DNA from: Pristionchus mayeri
Taxonomy: Eukaryota; Nematoda; Chromadorea; Rhabditida; Neodiplogasteridae
Length of the DNA stretch: 64,000 nucleotides
Direction: 5' to 3'
Assembly (NCBI GenBank): GCA_036245805.1
Contig: BTRK01000004.1
Coordinates: 45,820,690-45,884,689, forward strand
Positions 21,806-33,799 of this stretch are shown here, in pieces; position 1 is the stretch's first letter; every line of letters starts with the position of its first letter. The position numbers were made by a program, and so were the translations under genes. The notes under the pieces were generated by a model. The model was given only the letters and a program-made list of their open reading frames with translations, was not told the origin of the DNA and searched no databases.

Positions 21806-22548
21806 ACCACACTGAGTATCGTCTCAATCGTGGGTTTCTCTTCCGATCTCATTTCATTCATCACATGGAACATCGTTGCTGTGTGTCTCCGAAGATCCAT
21901 TCTAGTCAACATGACAATTGCCTTGAATTGTTCGAGGGGAATATCCTTGATATTCGCCTCTTCGATGAGAACTCCTTGATGTCATTGCACTTTAGCTTTG
22001 ACATCTTGAGACTGAACACGTCTAGTCTCTTCTCAAACACAGTCTTTTTGTCTCCAAACAAGTCCTGCATTTTCGTGACGATCTCTTCGAACTTGAGATC
22101 AGACAGTTTCTTCGGTCTGATGTGATCACTGAACTGCTTGTACACCTTGTCATCAACGTGTCTCAGCAGTAATCTTCCCTTGCCACCATCAACCATCTCT
22201 GCAAGATCATTCTCGAAAATATCCCTGTGACGCTTAATCCACGTGTCAAACGTCACCCCATCATCTGGGTTATACGAGAAATTTCTCATCTGTTTCTCGA
22301 GAGAATCGATGCTTGGTCCTCTGTGTCTGTTTCCATTCGACATCTCCGACGTCACATCCGATCTCTCCGTCTCTCTCATTCAGCAGCACCTGAATGGCCT
22401 CATTCTGTTTCTCCATTTGCTCTTTCTGTGTCTCCATCTGTGCTCTCAGTAGTTCATTCTGTTCTTTCTGTGCCGCGAGCATTTGAGCGATCATTTTCAT
22501 CGCCTCTCCATTAGCCTCGCCGCCAGTCCTACTCGCTCCGCTAGGCAT
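21806..22548 (-). pseudogene. Gypsy gag, frameshifted
   Basis: Starts at the ATG at 22548 with a coiled-coil-like, Gln/Glu-rich N-terminus (QKEQNELLRAQMETQKEQME). The frame shifts near 22370 to SLEKQMRNFSYNPDDGVTFD, again near 21960 (EANIKDIPLEQFKAIV) and once more near 21805 before the zinc knuckles. The order and spacing match a gag capsid region. At least three frameshifts make it non-functional, unless some are sequencing errors. Confidence 0.75.
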
Positions 22549-22602
22549 CCTTGTGACACGTGTACTATCGATTCGTTGAGTACCACGAACTACGACAAAG
22601 TT

Positions 22603-22722
22603 GCCACAACTTTCACGTAACTGCCACAGTCACGCTTCCACACTGCTGCCACAGACAGTGCCACAACTTTCACGTAACTGCCACAGTCACGTTTCCACAC
22701 TGCTGCCACAGACAGTGCCACA
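22603..22722. repeat. 57-bp tandem duplication in retroelement leader
   Basis: Two copies of a 57-bp unit starting GCCACAACTTTCACGTAACT (22603-22659 and 22660-22716) and a six-base start of a third. The repeat lies between the 5' LTR and gag of the LTR element, that is, in its untranslated leader. The motif CTGCCACAG recurs within each unit. Confidence 0.85.
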
Positions 22723-22784
22723 CGAAACGATAACAAGAATGAAACCAGGAACAGACGAGCCTACTCGTGAGTACTGAACGCCAA

Positions 22785-23104
22785 TGTTGTGTAGCTGGCC
22801 TGTCCCAACTCCAAGAGCATAAAGAGAGAAGCTTTATCTAAGCAAGAGTGAAAATGCGAGCACCAATCAACAACTCCGAAAAAGAGAGAGACTGACTAGA
22901 ATAGAAGGGAAGAGGGTGCGAGGTAATCAATAACACTCGAGGGAGAGGCGAAGGATCACTGATCTACCCGTAGTGTGAATAGGGAGGGATAAAGGGAAGC
23001 GAGTCAACAACTGCACTCGGGAAGATAGGTAAAAGGGGAATGACGGCATAAGGCGTCAGTCGATAATATGATAATAGAGGGGAGGGATTCCTCTCGATAT
23101 AACA
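22785..23104 (-). repeat. LTR (5' LTR of element)
   Basis: 320 bp, TGTTGTGTAG to ATAACA, the partner of 17067-17388. As the 5' LTR it would hold the element promoter on the minus strand. Confidence 0.95.
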
Positions 23105-23109
23105 TAAAA

Positions 23110-23470
23110 CAAATCGGATCCTAAATGCTTTGCGACTACAAATGAAACTGCGCTGAATTATGTGTTTTCTCTCTTGCGATGCTTTGTGAATTCCGGCTTT
23201 TAATTTTCCATATCAGAACAGAAAGTGTGTGCGTGCAACGCGATCGACCAATGCAATAAATGCGAATATATAAGCATGCAGCTCAATAGCTTGATTGTAG
23301 GTGCAATCTACGGTAGTCGCTTTTCTCCCGTCGGCCTTTGCTTTGCTACTTGCGTGAATTCCCAGTGGAGAGGTGAGGACCGCCTTAGTTTTGGCGTTTG
23401 GTTTTTGGCGTTTCACAAATGTACCATGTTTATGAATTTCATGATTGGCGGATAAGCCCACCAGGTTGCG
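23110..23470 (+). repeat. Dispersed repeat A, copy
   Basis: Begins near 23165 with TGTGAATTCCGGCTTTTAAT and contains CTCCCGTCGGCCTTTGCTTT and a GAGATTGGAG-like block, in + orientation. A mariner-like end remnant (ACTTTTGCATCAACCTTATA) follows at 23545-23575. A second, weaker copy starts near 23695. Confidence 0.55.
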
Positions 23471-23575
23471 AAATAATGTTATGTTTCTTGGTCATTGAGA
23501 TTGGAGACACGCGAATAATGATAGTTCAAAGTAGGGTCACAAAAAACCACAAGACTTTTGCATCAACCTTATATT

Positions 23576-26500
23576 TTTAATTTTGTTTGGATGTTACTGT
23601 AGTTTCGCGTGCAAACACAATACAAATTAAACTGTTCTCAATATTTTGAGTTCGAATCATTTCGAACTCAAACAGTCTCCTGGATTATCCGACTTTCGAC
23701 ACATCGTGAATTATGGCTATGAGTTTCCCCTATAAGCCGAGAGAGGTTGCTCGTTCAATGCTTGAGGGTTTCATGGTGAAAAATTGCATACAATTGACAA
23801 TCAGCTTGTGAGCTAATCAGCTCTATAGATATGTTCAAAGGGGCCTCTCATTCTCTCAAATGTATTCCCCAAGCTTTTCAGATCGTGGTTGAGCGCATAC
23901 CATCGTCATCCATGGACACAAGTTATTCAACTGGTTATCAGATAAGTTTGCTTATTCTTGTTTTGATCACATATTCGAACACAGTAATGCATTGTACTGT
24001 TCTCCTTGCCAAAGTGCGAAACACAAATTAATTGTTTTTTTCAATTACATGTTATTTATATTATTTTAATCGGAGTCCACGTGCCATAGTGTTAGGAACG
24101 CCGAAAGTTTTTGTGCAAGCGTAAGCGGTGGGTAGAGTTTAGTAAGCACCAAGAACGAATATTTAATAAGAAGATAGAAGTTTGTTGAAGTGATTTGAAG
24201 AATCACTCATTTCCCTATCCCCTTTCCCAATTTCCACTAAACCCCTAATCTTCTCACCAATCTCGCAAGCAAATTGAAGATATTCCAATTAGTTTCCCCA
24301 CATAAATACACCATTACCCTTCTCCAAATCACTTCCTCGGATGGATCATAATGAAGGGAAAGCTCTTTTTTTGACATACCTTATTTTGTTGAAATAATGC
24401 GTTCTTTAAAAATTTTATCCGGAAATCTCATCCGAAGTCCAGCATTTTGATATGCATTTGATTCTTTGCATTCTTTACACCTCTTTTAGAGAGTTTGACA
24501 TTCATTGTTATCATTAGTCTCACTTGAAATCGGTACCGCCTGTAACTTCAGTCACAAATATATGAAAAAATTTCCTTGTTTTTGAGTTTATTATATTTTC
24601 GGCTCCGTATGTTTCGGAGATCACATGACTGTGACCAGAATAGCATTCGCTCGGTTTTGGTTCTACATGCCAGTAGACCAGTGGATCTTTTATGCGGAAT
24701 CAAAACAGCAAATTTTATTGAGGGAACAGCAATAGTAGCTGTATACATGACAATAATTTAGGAAAAAATATTGACCTGGAAATCTTCAGTTTTGAACCCG
24801 TGCGTTTTGTACTTCAGCGTTGACAGATATGCGTTGAATTTGACGTTGGTTTCAATTCGTGACCATTGCGTTCCTAAAGAATATTTAAAAAAGTTCCCCA
24901 AATAAAACCGATAAGATGATAAGACAGTTGGGAAACGCCAACTCGGAAAATGACACTTCGGAAAATTTTGGCAAGAGTCCGAGAGCGCGTACATGACTTT
25001 TGAGCCATTTTCTCAAAATATTTGTTTGTTTTTCTTTTATCAATTTTAATGCGAATCAAGTAGAGGAATCTGATAATAACAAGAAAATTGCTTGAAAGTG
25101 AATTTTAAGTGTAAAGTTTGCGAAATGCCCTTTTCCAGATTGTAGTTTTCCGAGTTACAATTTCTGAAATGTCTTATCACCGCCTAGTCCTTGCTGGCAC
25201 TCTGGTTTAGGTTTCTTAGTGATCGTCTTTTTTTTGGATTTGAGTCCCTAAGGTTTAGTGCAAAACAAGAGGATGGGGTGTAGTACGGTGGTACGATAGG
25301 AAAGTCCCGAAAAATACAATTATTTTAATGGCGGAAATCTCGTAGCAGTGCAGGCCTCCCGATTTTCCAATGGATGCGTCAGATAATGAGGGGATACTGA
25401 CGAAGGAGAGGTGATTTCCTTAGTGGGGAGTAGTTTACTGCAGCGAGGAGTACTGTAAGAATCACTGAAATTCTTGGAATATAAATTGGGAGTTGTGTGC
25501 TACTGTCAGATACGAAACTCAAGCAGGATTGAGGTTCTAGTCGATTGTAATAATCGCTGGTGGTGGAACGGATTCGATTTTAGCCTTTCTTTGATGAAAA
25601 AAACAACGATAATTATGATAACTTGATGATGATGACAGCTATTGTTCGTTTTATTCACTCTAGGACTCGTTTTGTTACGGTTGATCTCCGGTGATCTTCT
25701 TTATGCTCATTGCCTAAGGGGGGATTCATTCTGAAGATAGCTGTCGAGTGGTACCCCAAGAGTAATGGTCTGACTCTCCTCGAGTTGCAGGCTCTCTCGT
25801 CTCTCTACCCGATGAGAGAGTGTGCGGTTTAGAGAGAGCAAGACTATTGCTCTACCTCAAGATCACCTCGTTCCAGCCACTTATCAATGATTATTCACCA
25901 ATATTTTCGGTAAGCAGCATGGTTTAATGTAAATAATACGAATTTTAAAACGAAACGTTGTTGTTGCAAATCTAGGCAAATGATATCGCAAAATGAAATG
26001 TATTTCCTCCGTAGTCATACCTAGCGTGCAAAAAATGAAAAAATAGCGTGTCACACTTCTAAATTAATTAAATTAAGCACTTGATAGCGATATTCGAAAG
26101 TGAGGGATTTTTTACAGTGCAAATTTCATGCTCTTACAAAATTATAGAGTTTTAGTGCTGCAGTCAATTTTTGTAACCCCTTGCGAATTGACGTCTCAGC
26201 AGTTTTTAGTAATCACCGGCCGTTGCATGGTAGCGATGTGAATCTCCTACACATTGGTCCCTGAAAAAAAAACAATATAGATGATTCTTCCGCTTTCTAA
26301 TGCTAACACTCTATGGTTCGTTGCATTGCACAGCATTCCATAACGATAGAAAGCGGAGAGATCTTTTCGAAATCAAATTACAAAGTCAAAACTTGATGTG
26401 CATCTGAAACATATCGCAATTTTACAAACGATGTTGGGAACCCAAGCTTCATAACTTAATAACTTGTGTTTCAGACTGACTATGAAACGCAAATATTTTC

Positions 26501-26999
26501 AATTGTGATCGAATTTGAGAATTGCGATATGTTTCAGAACCGTTTCAAATATCGAAGCTTATTTTGCCTGCTTTTCCCGTCGAGAGAAAATCTGGAATCT
26601 TGCCAGGTCAAATTTAATTACATTTCGATTTCTCACTTTTCCCCGACGAAAGGAATATTGTGAACCCAACGTCTCCACGACCATCGATAAGTGGAACTGA
26701 TCGTTGGTGGCTTTAGTTTCCAAGTGAAAGGTTGATGTAAAGAAATATGCATATATGATGGCCTTCGAAAAAAAATCATGTATGAAGAGACTATTACTCG
26801 AACTACGAACAAAATTAAACATTAGTGGATCGATAGATAATTCAATTGGAGAAGTTTTTTTATGTGGAATCAACTCTTCCGATATTGGAATGGAAAAAAT
26901 TAAGTGAAGATAGGCTTCTGTTGAAACAACAATCTGCGTGAAGGAGAGTGAAGGTGTTCACACCCTCGTTCATCCTTTCGGCACTAGAGAGTACCGAAT
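23576..26999. other. Long non-coding stretch
   Basis: No recognisable protein domain, RNA gene or element ends. Weak repeat similarity occurs at 23695-23820 (repeat A). The segment 25990-26110 matches, in inverted orientation, 60600-60715 (shared CCTAGCGTG and ATAGCGTGTCACAC). Otherwise I see nothing. Confidence 0.4.
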
Positions 27000-27207
27000 T
27001 TATTCTTGGCGAAATGGGGTATCATGAGGAGGGAATAAGCCAACAATGTCAAGAGTCAATTGTTGTCTTGCTTGGTAAATAATCTAAAATCAATTTGAAA
27101 ACTTGAGGAGTTGTCAATCAATTCTGACTGTTCTACATGTGGAATATTGTGATTCGATTATTGATATGATTATGCTTTGGATCTTGTTTGAAATAGTGGC
27201 TGGAGTA

Positions 27208-27362
27208 CTGTGTGAATAGAAAGCGTAGTGTGGTGGTGAGGTTTAGTACATGTGTTTCTAAATATACGCTGAACGCGGAGGAGAAAACGTTCCGCGTATA
27301 TTTAGAGCCAAATGTACTAAACCTCGCCACCACACCACGGGCTACGCTTTATGTTCTCACAG
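27208..27362. mobile_element. 155-bp TA-flanked hairpin MITE
   Basis: The ends CTGTGTGAATAGAAAGCGTA (27208) and the complement of CTGTGAGAACATAAAGCGTA (27362) form long arms around a loop of about 24 bp, with TA on both sides (27206-27207 and 27363-27364). The TA target points to a Tc1/mariner-type transposase. The parallel repeat copy near 10020-10045 lacks it. Confidence 0.75.
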
Positions 27363-27667
27363 TAATCATGCAAATTTAAGTAACTTAAGTACCAAATTTA
27401 AGTATTCGACATTCTCTAACTGTCGACACCATGTGAGTTCTGGTTATGATTTTCCCATATCTCCCCAGAAAGTTCGAGTTTGCAATACCATCTCGACGTT
27501 GGATATAGAAAAAAAACTAAACGAGATGGCGTGAAATAGAGACAGCCGACGATTATTCGATTGACCTTCTCCGTCTGCCTTCGTTTTGCTTCTCGAGTGG
27601 AATGTCAGTAGAAAGGCCAGGTTTCGACAGCATTGTTGAGATTGGAGGTTCACGACTTTCGGTGGCG

Positions 27668-27734
27668 CACTTTCTGAAGGCTGTTATCGCTAACCGGGAT
27701 ATTGGAATCAACAGCTACAGCGTAGCCCCTCTCG
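27668..27734 (+). pseudogene. Decayed exon, GINS family copy
   Basis: Reads HFLKAVIANRDIGINS-YSVAPL and ends at an apparent splice donor (CTCG|GTGAGTGG). Related segments with the same end occur at 46848-46911, 49114-49180, 49564-49633, 55284-55346 and 58031-58100, all on the + strand. The family is not recognised. I infer an old, head-to-tail duplicated gene of which only this exon is still visible. Confidence 0.5.
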
Positions 27735-27790
27735 GTGAGTGGAAGAGATCTTTTAATGTAGTGGTGAGAGGGATAAATTGGTAACATTGT

Positions 27791-28689
27791 TCGCCCTGTC
27801 ATTAAGTGTCCAGCTTGAAACGTGATTGCGATAGGTCTCGATTTTCTCAAAAAAGTTGTATGAATTTTAAAGGAACAGTTGTACGTAATAAGTGATTTTC
27901 ATTTTCGATCTGTAAAATACTACTCTTAAAAACGCCAATGTCTCGTGTGAATATTTTTTGCAAGACACTGCTTCGATGTCGTGGTCGATTTGATAAGGTA
28001 AGATGTACAAAAGAATCTCAGAGAATATGATATATGGTACTTAGCATTTTGAATATTACAATATTGCTAGTGAATGTAAGACCTGGATGATTACAGTGTT
28101 GTAGCTTCGAGTGTAGTACGTGTTTTTTCCGATTTTGCTGTTTGAGCTAGGTGATACGAGGCCACACTATGTGCAAATAGACCTTGTGAGTATGGAGCAA
28201 TCAATTCATCGTTGTCGACTGAGCGAAATAATATTAGCAGAACTTGAACAGTGAAACCGAATCATTTGAGCATCTAGAAACTATGGATAGTCATATTCTG
28301 CTGAAAAAAGGATTGTGTCGTTCGAAGTTATGCTAAAATAAAACGGAGCACCGGTGTTGGTGTGAGTGCGGGGGAAATCGCATTTGAACGAGCATTACAC
28401 ATTATTGATTTGTGCACATTCGATTAAATTATCCTTTCTGTTGCCCGCGATTTCATTCTAATTCTAATCAACATCGGCGCTACGATTGATGTTCGCGCTG
28501 TATAACTAGTTGTAAGCAATACATTGTTTGCTGTCTCTACCTTGTGATGTGTTTTGCTAGAGTAATCTATGAGCTCAGAAAGTATCGGCCGTCAATGCGT
28601 ACTCGTTGAAGAGTGACAGTGGCACTCTCTTGCATGATACATTGGGTCATGTACAAATATAAAGAAACCACCTTGGTACCCTAACGTTA
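27791..28689. other. Non-coding, dispersed repeat fragments
   Basis: No gene seen. Between 28340 and 28600 the sequence resembles 35520-35980, with shared GCACCGGTGTTGGTGTG-like and TATGAGCTCAGAAAG-like stretches in the same orientation. Confidence 0.4.
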
Positions 28690-28763
28690 GCATACAAGGT
28701 ATAGTGGTCTAACATGGCGCACAATGGCATACAAGGTATAGTGGTCTAACATGGCGCACATAC
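28690..28763. repeat. 37-bp tandem duplication
   Basis: GCATACAAGGTATAGTGGTC is repeated exactly 37 bp apart (28690 and 28727). The two units are identical or nearly so. Confidence 0.85.
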
Positions 28764-28929
28764 TATGTAACGTTTTCATCTGTGGGTCGAGAGAAAGCTT
28801 GGAACAGATTATTTATATTTGATGACATGAAAACTGGTAATTAATAAATCGTCGTCATGTAATCTGTCCATCTCGTAACGTAAAACTGACGGGTGATACA
28901 CGAAACAAATTCTCATCCGGTCTTCCCCT

Positions 28930-29230
28930 TCACAACCTTTGGAGTGGGGATGGTCTTCGCAGGCATCGTACCGGACTACGTGCAGAACTGGGAATTGTTC
29001 GAGCCAGTTTGTCGTAGGCTTTGAGGTTGAGTTCGCGCGAAAATTCACAATTAGTAGTTGCTGCGCAAGAGTTCACTGACTCTCTTCATTCTGAGTGTAA
29101 AGTGAGTTTATTGATTGCTTATATCGTTAAAAAAGGAAAATATTGTGATCGGCAAATTTTCATGCCTGGAGACTCGCAGTCTTAATAATATTATATGATG
29201 CCAGGAATCGTCACTCAGATGATAGGTCGA
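28930..29230 (+). repeat. Dispersed repeat R2, copy 1
   Basis: Corresponds to 34875-35190 in the same orientation: shared ACGTGCAGAACTGGGA-TTG, GTTGCTGCGCA/GTTGCGGCGCA and CTGACTCTCTT. A shorter relative lies near 60140-60200. It holds no intact frame. Confidence 0.6.
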
Positions 29231-29344
29231 CAGCGCACTTCCCAAAAATATATAATACTTCAAATTTCCTTACTGCTCAATTTTTACAACATGGTGAAAT
29301 GCGGTGACAGGGTTGATTCAATACCACTCAATTCAGTCGCTTTC

Positions 29345-29434
29345 AATGATTGATGTCCTCCAAAAAAAGCATAAAAAACTATATTTCCTAATGATTGATG
29401 TCCTCCAAAAAAAGCATAAAAAACTATATTTCCC
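29345..29434. repeat. 45-bp tandem duplication
   Basis: The unit AATGATTGATGTCCTCCAAA occurs at 29345 and again at 29390, with identical continuation through ATAAAAAACTATATTTCC. Confidence 0.85.
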
Positions 29435-29535
29435 GCTCGCGTTTCAATCGCTATTCAATGTCATGAAGTGTGGTTATTTCTTCGATAACGCGGTCATCAT
29501 TTGATTCGTATAATAAACATTAAAATGGTTTTCTT

Positions 29536-30107
29536 GTGGGGAGGTTGCAGAAGTGTTCATCCTTGACCCTGCTCGTCTCGGTCTGAATAGAAATAGGCTC
29601 GCAAGCAGACTATCCACTCTGGTGAGCGGAGTTGACATCTGAAGGAAGATAACCGAACTCGAGGAGAAGTTGGCAAAATCTGAGAGAAGGTCAGAGGCTC
29701 TCATAGAAAGGACAAATGATGCGATTAGAAGAGCTAATGGGGGCAAAGGGGAAAATCTATCTTTTGCCAACCTTGCTTGACACGGGAAGCACTATCACTG
29801 TCGTAGATGAGAGACTTCGTCGAGTTCTAGGCGTGTCAAATAGGAAACCCCTCCGGTTTGTAACATCCAATGGTGTGATTGATGCTCCGGTTCTGTTAGT
29901 GGGGAGCAAAATGGCAAATATTGTGGTTGCGAGCTACTCCGTAGTGTAAGAAATCAATTTCATGTCAGTTTCGTCGCCTCTCTACGAAGTCATCATTGGG
30001 ACGAACGTGATGCAGCATCTACCGGAGATAACCTTCAACTACAATCAGCAGGTACTGGAAATCGGGGATTACACGATATCTCTGATTACTATTCCACATG
30101 GTCTCTA
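29536..30107 (+). pseudogene. Retroelement gag/protease remnant
   Basis: The first part reads, with a stop, FILDPARLGLNRNRLASRLS then a coiled-coil-like ITELEEKLAKSERRSEALIE. It then shifts frame into an aspartic protease, LLDTGSTITVVDERL, followed after an in-frame stop at about 29947-29949 by EVIIGTNVMQHLPEITFNYN. DTGS and the IG-N-L region are typical of retropepsins of LTR elements. No reverse transcriptase or LTR was found beside it. At least two stops and one frame change make it a relic. Confidence 0.7.
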
Positions 30108-33100
30108 GCAAAAAAAAATAATTCGAGACCAGGGGGGGCCGAATTAACCGAAATAATTAGATGACAACAATTAGGTATTCATAATTAATTAGGCTAAATA
30201 ATTAGGCATTCATAATTAGATGACAACGGAGGCACCACCGATGTAAGGGATTCCTAGCGCGGTGGCGGCCAACCGAGTCTAGTGACGAAAGATTCCAGAC
30301 ACAACTTGAACATAAATATAATATTGATCCATGGCAAGAATGCATGTGGTCATGGCGAACATGTGTATTTCAGTATTCGTACAGTTCGATAAAGAGCGAA
30401 TTCAGAAAAGGAGCGCTCATATCTGCGTAACACGGTTGTGGGACAGATTGTGGTCGCGCGAATGGAACAATCAACATGCGCGAGCGTATGCATCGTGAGT
30501 TGCTTCTCATCACCTAACAATTACTACACTGAATGTACTATTCAAATCTGAGTAGGTTCAATTTGTATACATTTACATTAGTGGTCTGCAACCAATGAGT
30601 GTTGATTGTTTCAGAAGCGTAGTCGATTCATTAGCACCGAGGTCGGACTGGGATAAATGGTGGGAGATAAAAAGGAGTGATGCTCCTTCGCGCTCTAGTG
30701 CCTAAGGCTGTGGGTTCTATCATGAGAACATAGATTGATCATACGCGATTTCAGCACTCTAAAGCGCATCGCACCCTGGAGGTAAGTAAACCACGGGCAG
30801 AACACCAGTTTGGAGAAGGTTAGTTGATCAGTTGTTTGTTGTAGCAGGAAACGTGGTTTTTTTTGTTTTTTCGCCATCGACTTTACATTTGGTTTAAGTG
30901 TAGTTTGGTCCGGGGCGGACCAGGAAAAAAGGAGGAAAGTGTCAAAGAGCGAAGCTCCTTGGGAACTGAGTGATCTATGATATCCCGATGATTCAGGGAG
31001 GCGGAGCTACGGAGACGCGGCGAGCAGAGAAGCGAGAGGGGGAGAGCAGATCAGATTTGATCCGTGCGAGGGAGGGAGCCGGCCGGTCCCTCGGAGACCG
31101 CTATTGTATTATGATTGGCCTATGATAAACCATTCCATGTCTGTGTCTAGCGTGTTGCTTATCGCATATCATTGGGCTAATGGGATTCCTTGAGTCTAGT
31201 AGGGTTCCTTTTTAGGATAAGGTAAAAAGATTGGAGACATTGGAGACACATTGGAGAGTTCGGAGAGCACGCATTGGAGAGATGTAGTGTATGACTGTAG
31301 CTATTACAAGTCACCTATTGGAAAAAAGCATGTTGTCTTTTCATGCATCGTTCTACATAGCTACTGGGCGGTGGAGATGTCAAACGCACCAGGAGCATCC
31401 TCACTTCAATTGACAGTTTTCTGGAATTAGGACTGTGTATTCCTTACTGACTGATATGGCGATACCAGTTAGTGGCATCAGGAATGACATGAGCAGACAA
31501 TTGCCGAAGAAACCCAAAACAATGGAAATGCCGATCCTTTCAACATGCGTCTTGTTCAGTATGTGAACCACGTGTGCAATCCTCACATAGTGATTGCAAC
31601 CTGGCCTTTGCTCCCGTGAAGTTGCGGTTGCAATAGTGCTTTATCAATTGAAGATCGCCGATATCGCAGACGATACCTTTTAAAGTGATAATCAGAGTAT
31701 GTCTTCTCCACGTGTGTTGTGTGAGAAAACTTCTATTTTCTAGTGATAATATTTTAATTGTTTTAATTTATTATTATTTCAGCCGCCTCTCTGGGTGATC
31801 TGACTACACTGTGCGTTATTTCGCTTTTCGGCTCTCTCTTTCTCCGCGCACATCAAAAAGAGGGATCAGATTCTTTTTTTTTTGCATTTTTATTGTATGA
31901 TTTGAAGATAATGCCGAATCCAATGTTGATTGGAACGAAAAATAGGTATATCTGTACTCCCGATTTCCGACAATTAGCATGGTGCTTTGCGTTCTCCATA
32001 CCGGAATGATTTCTGTGAGGACTGCTATTTTGGAGAGAGCGTTTCATAGCATGCATTAGTCTCACGGTGCCTGGGCATAGCCAGTATCTCCATGATGTTC
32101 TTTCAAGCAAGCAAATTGAGATGTCAGCAGGAGGTTATTTGCCAAGGGAATTCTTAGAATTTGATTCTCTCCTGGGATATAATTCGAACAACTTGGTGAT
32201 GATGATTGCTCTATATCTAGTGATGATGATTGCTCTATTACACACTCATATGGCCTGTTAGAAAAAGCGAGTGTATGCAATGGCGAGAATTAGGTAGTTA
32301 GATGGTTCTTAGTATTTGAAAATGAATGTCACGCAGAGTCGAAAAGAGTTCGCTTGTCGAGAGTTGTTTAGGTAATAAAAATGTATATTCCGGATAGTCG
32401 CACATCTCTCGAATGAGCTATCTTTAATATTTGCTCCTGGCGGATCGCTGTTGCAAGGATAATTCAACTGTACGGCCTAAGGTAAATTCTCTCGGACGGT
32501 CTCTCTTATGTTCTTCCCTCTAGCGCCCTCATCACTGGTTTCTTTGCAGCTATGGCGCAGGTACAGTATCATTCCATGAACTACCCTCTCTCAATGCATC
32601 CATATGCAAGTAGAGAATGAATGGTATTTCAAGCAAGTATAAATTTATACATTTATCATTTCCGCTTTCGAAAACGGAAGGTTTTGTTGTTGTCAAAATC
32701 GTAACCTCAAGGTGAATGGAGGACTCTCAATTTGTTGATATCACATGTAATGGAATGGATCCAATTTGAGCAAGTATATCAGTGCGAACTACAAAAACTA
32801 TTAACTATTCTCCCCTCCAATCGATGATTACTGTCTTCATTGCTCAGTATAACGATACTAATTGCACTCTCCCAGAGGTGTCCTCTCCCTACATTCGGTT
32901 CCGTTTTGAGCAAGAGAGAGTGTGAGACAAACAGTGCTTTACTTATATAATCTTTGATTCTTTCCAGGTGTGGGCCGGAAACAGTTCAGAGCAATCGACT
33001 TTTCACTGCTTTACACGAGGTGAGCTGGAGAGTGGTACACTGCATGATAAGGTTTGGAGGAGATTATCTATGTATGGCAAATCAGCACTCGATTCTCCCA

Positions 33101-33255
33101 TTTGTTCTTCTCTTTTGTTCCGTCTGATCGATGAAAGAGTGTGTGAGTGAGGAGAACAATCATCGATTTCTTGTTTTTATCAGTCATTATTAAGTGCAGT
33201 TTAATAGTTTTCTCGGTTTTGCTGTTTGAGTTTTCTGGAGCCGAATCGCATTCTC
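30108..33255. other. Long non-coding stretch
   Basis: No gene recognised. At 30160-30230 AATTAGGCATTCATAATTAG-like units recur in a short imperfect array. At 30903-31100 there is a GC-rich segment (GGCGGAGCTACGGAGACGCG) reminiscent of the GC-rich blocks at 38880 and 54880. At 32176-32231 a short tandem TGATGATGATTGCTCTAT occurs. Nothing else is supportable. Confidence 0.4.
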
Positions 33256-33446
33256 GGGAGGGTGACATTTGCCAAACCGACATTTTCCAAACAAGTTGCC
33301 GTTCGCTTGCAATTTGGCATGGATACTTGGGAGTTGTTTTATTGTAACTAGTATGTGCTCCGCTACATTTGCCTGTATAAGTCGTGTTACCAGGCGATCA
33401 TGATTTTTACATTTCACCAACGACCCCGGGGTCATGGTCCAAAATT

Positions 33447-33600
33447 CATTCATTCATTCATTCATTCATTTATTCCGTTAGGCGAGATTACAAAAATAGC
33501 GAGAGGGTTTACAATAAAATTGAAAATTGAAAAAAAAAATTGAAAATTGAAAAATTTGAAATAAAATTGAAAAATTAAAAATCATGGCCCCGTAAAATTG
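33447..33600 (-). mobile_element. LINE 3' tail fragment with (ATTC)n
   Basis: A run of ATTC units followed by CCGTTAGGCGAGATTAC and AT-rich sequence interrupts the left arm of FB2 between GGTCCAAAATT and GAATTTGAGTCG. On the minus strand it ends in GAATGAATGAAT, like an RTE-type 3' end. AAAATT occurs at both sides. It is too short for coding content. Confidence 0.5.
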
Positions 33601-33799
33601 AAAATTTGAGTCGAAAATCATGGCTAGATAAATGCCGAATGCCGTAACCAATTCATGTTCTAGTACCCCAGTAACTACTCTATTCCAGTAACATGGGTAT
33701 CGATTGGTTACGGCATTCGGTATTTATCTAGCCATGATTTTCGACTCAAATTCTCAATTTTGGACCATGACCCCGGGGTCGTTGGTGAAGTGTAAAAAC

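Larger units (their letters stand above)
17067..23104 (-). mobile_element. Ty3/gypsy-type LTR retrotransposon
   Basis: LTRs at 17067-17388 and 22785-23104 are flanked by the 5-bp target duplication TAAAA at 17062-17066 and 23105-23109. On the coding (minus) strand the order is gag, protease, reverse transcriptase, integrase, a Ty3/gypsy arrangement. A primer-binding-like TGGCGTTCAGTA sits one base inside the 5' LTR (22784 downward). A purine tract TTGGAGGGAGG abuts the 3' LTR. The two LTRs differ at only a handful of sites, implying a recent insertion. The copy is nevertheless defective: gag is frameshifted, RNase H and the integrase N-terminus are missing, and a 1.9-kb palindrome lies in the tail. 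Confidence 0.95.
27000..27790 (+). repeat. Dispersed repeat A, longest copy
   Basis: Starts GGCGAAATGGGGTATCATGAGG and parallels 9840-10279 plus 12293-12430. It includes GTGAGTTCTGGTTATGATTT and CTCCGTCTGCCTTCGTTTTG and leads into a decayed exon at 27668-27734. A TA-type MITE is inserted at 27208. Confidence 0.7.

Noticed and set aside
22560..22780. CCACAG-rich tandem repeat as a separate satellite
   Set aside because: It lies wholly inside the leader of the LTR retrotransposon and is better described as a two-copy tandem duplication of that element.
24060..26990. Search for a host gene in the long quiet region
   Set aside because: Frames are short, AT-rich and lack domain motifs or ordered splice sites; no gene can be supported.
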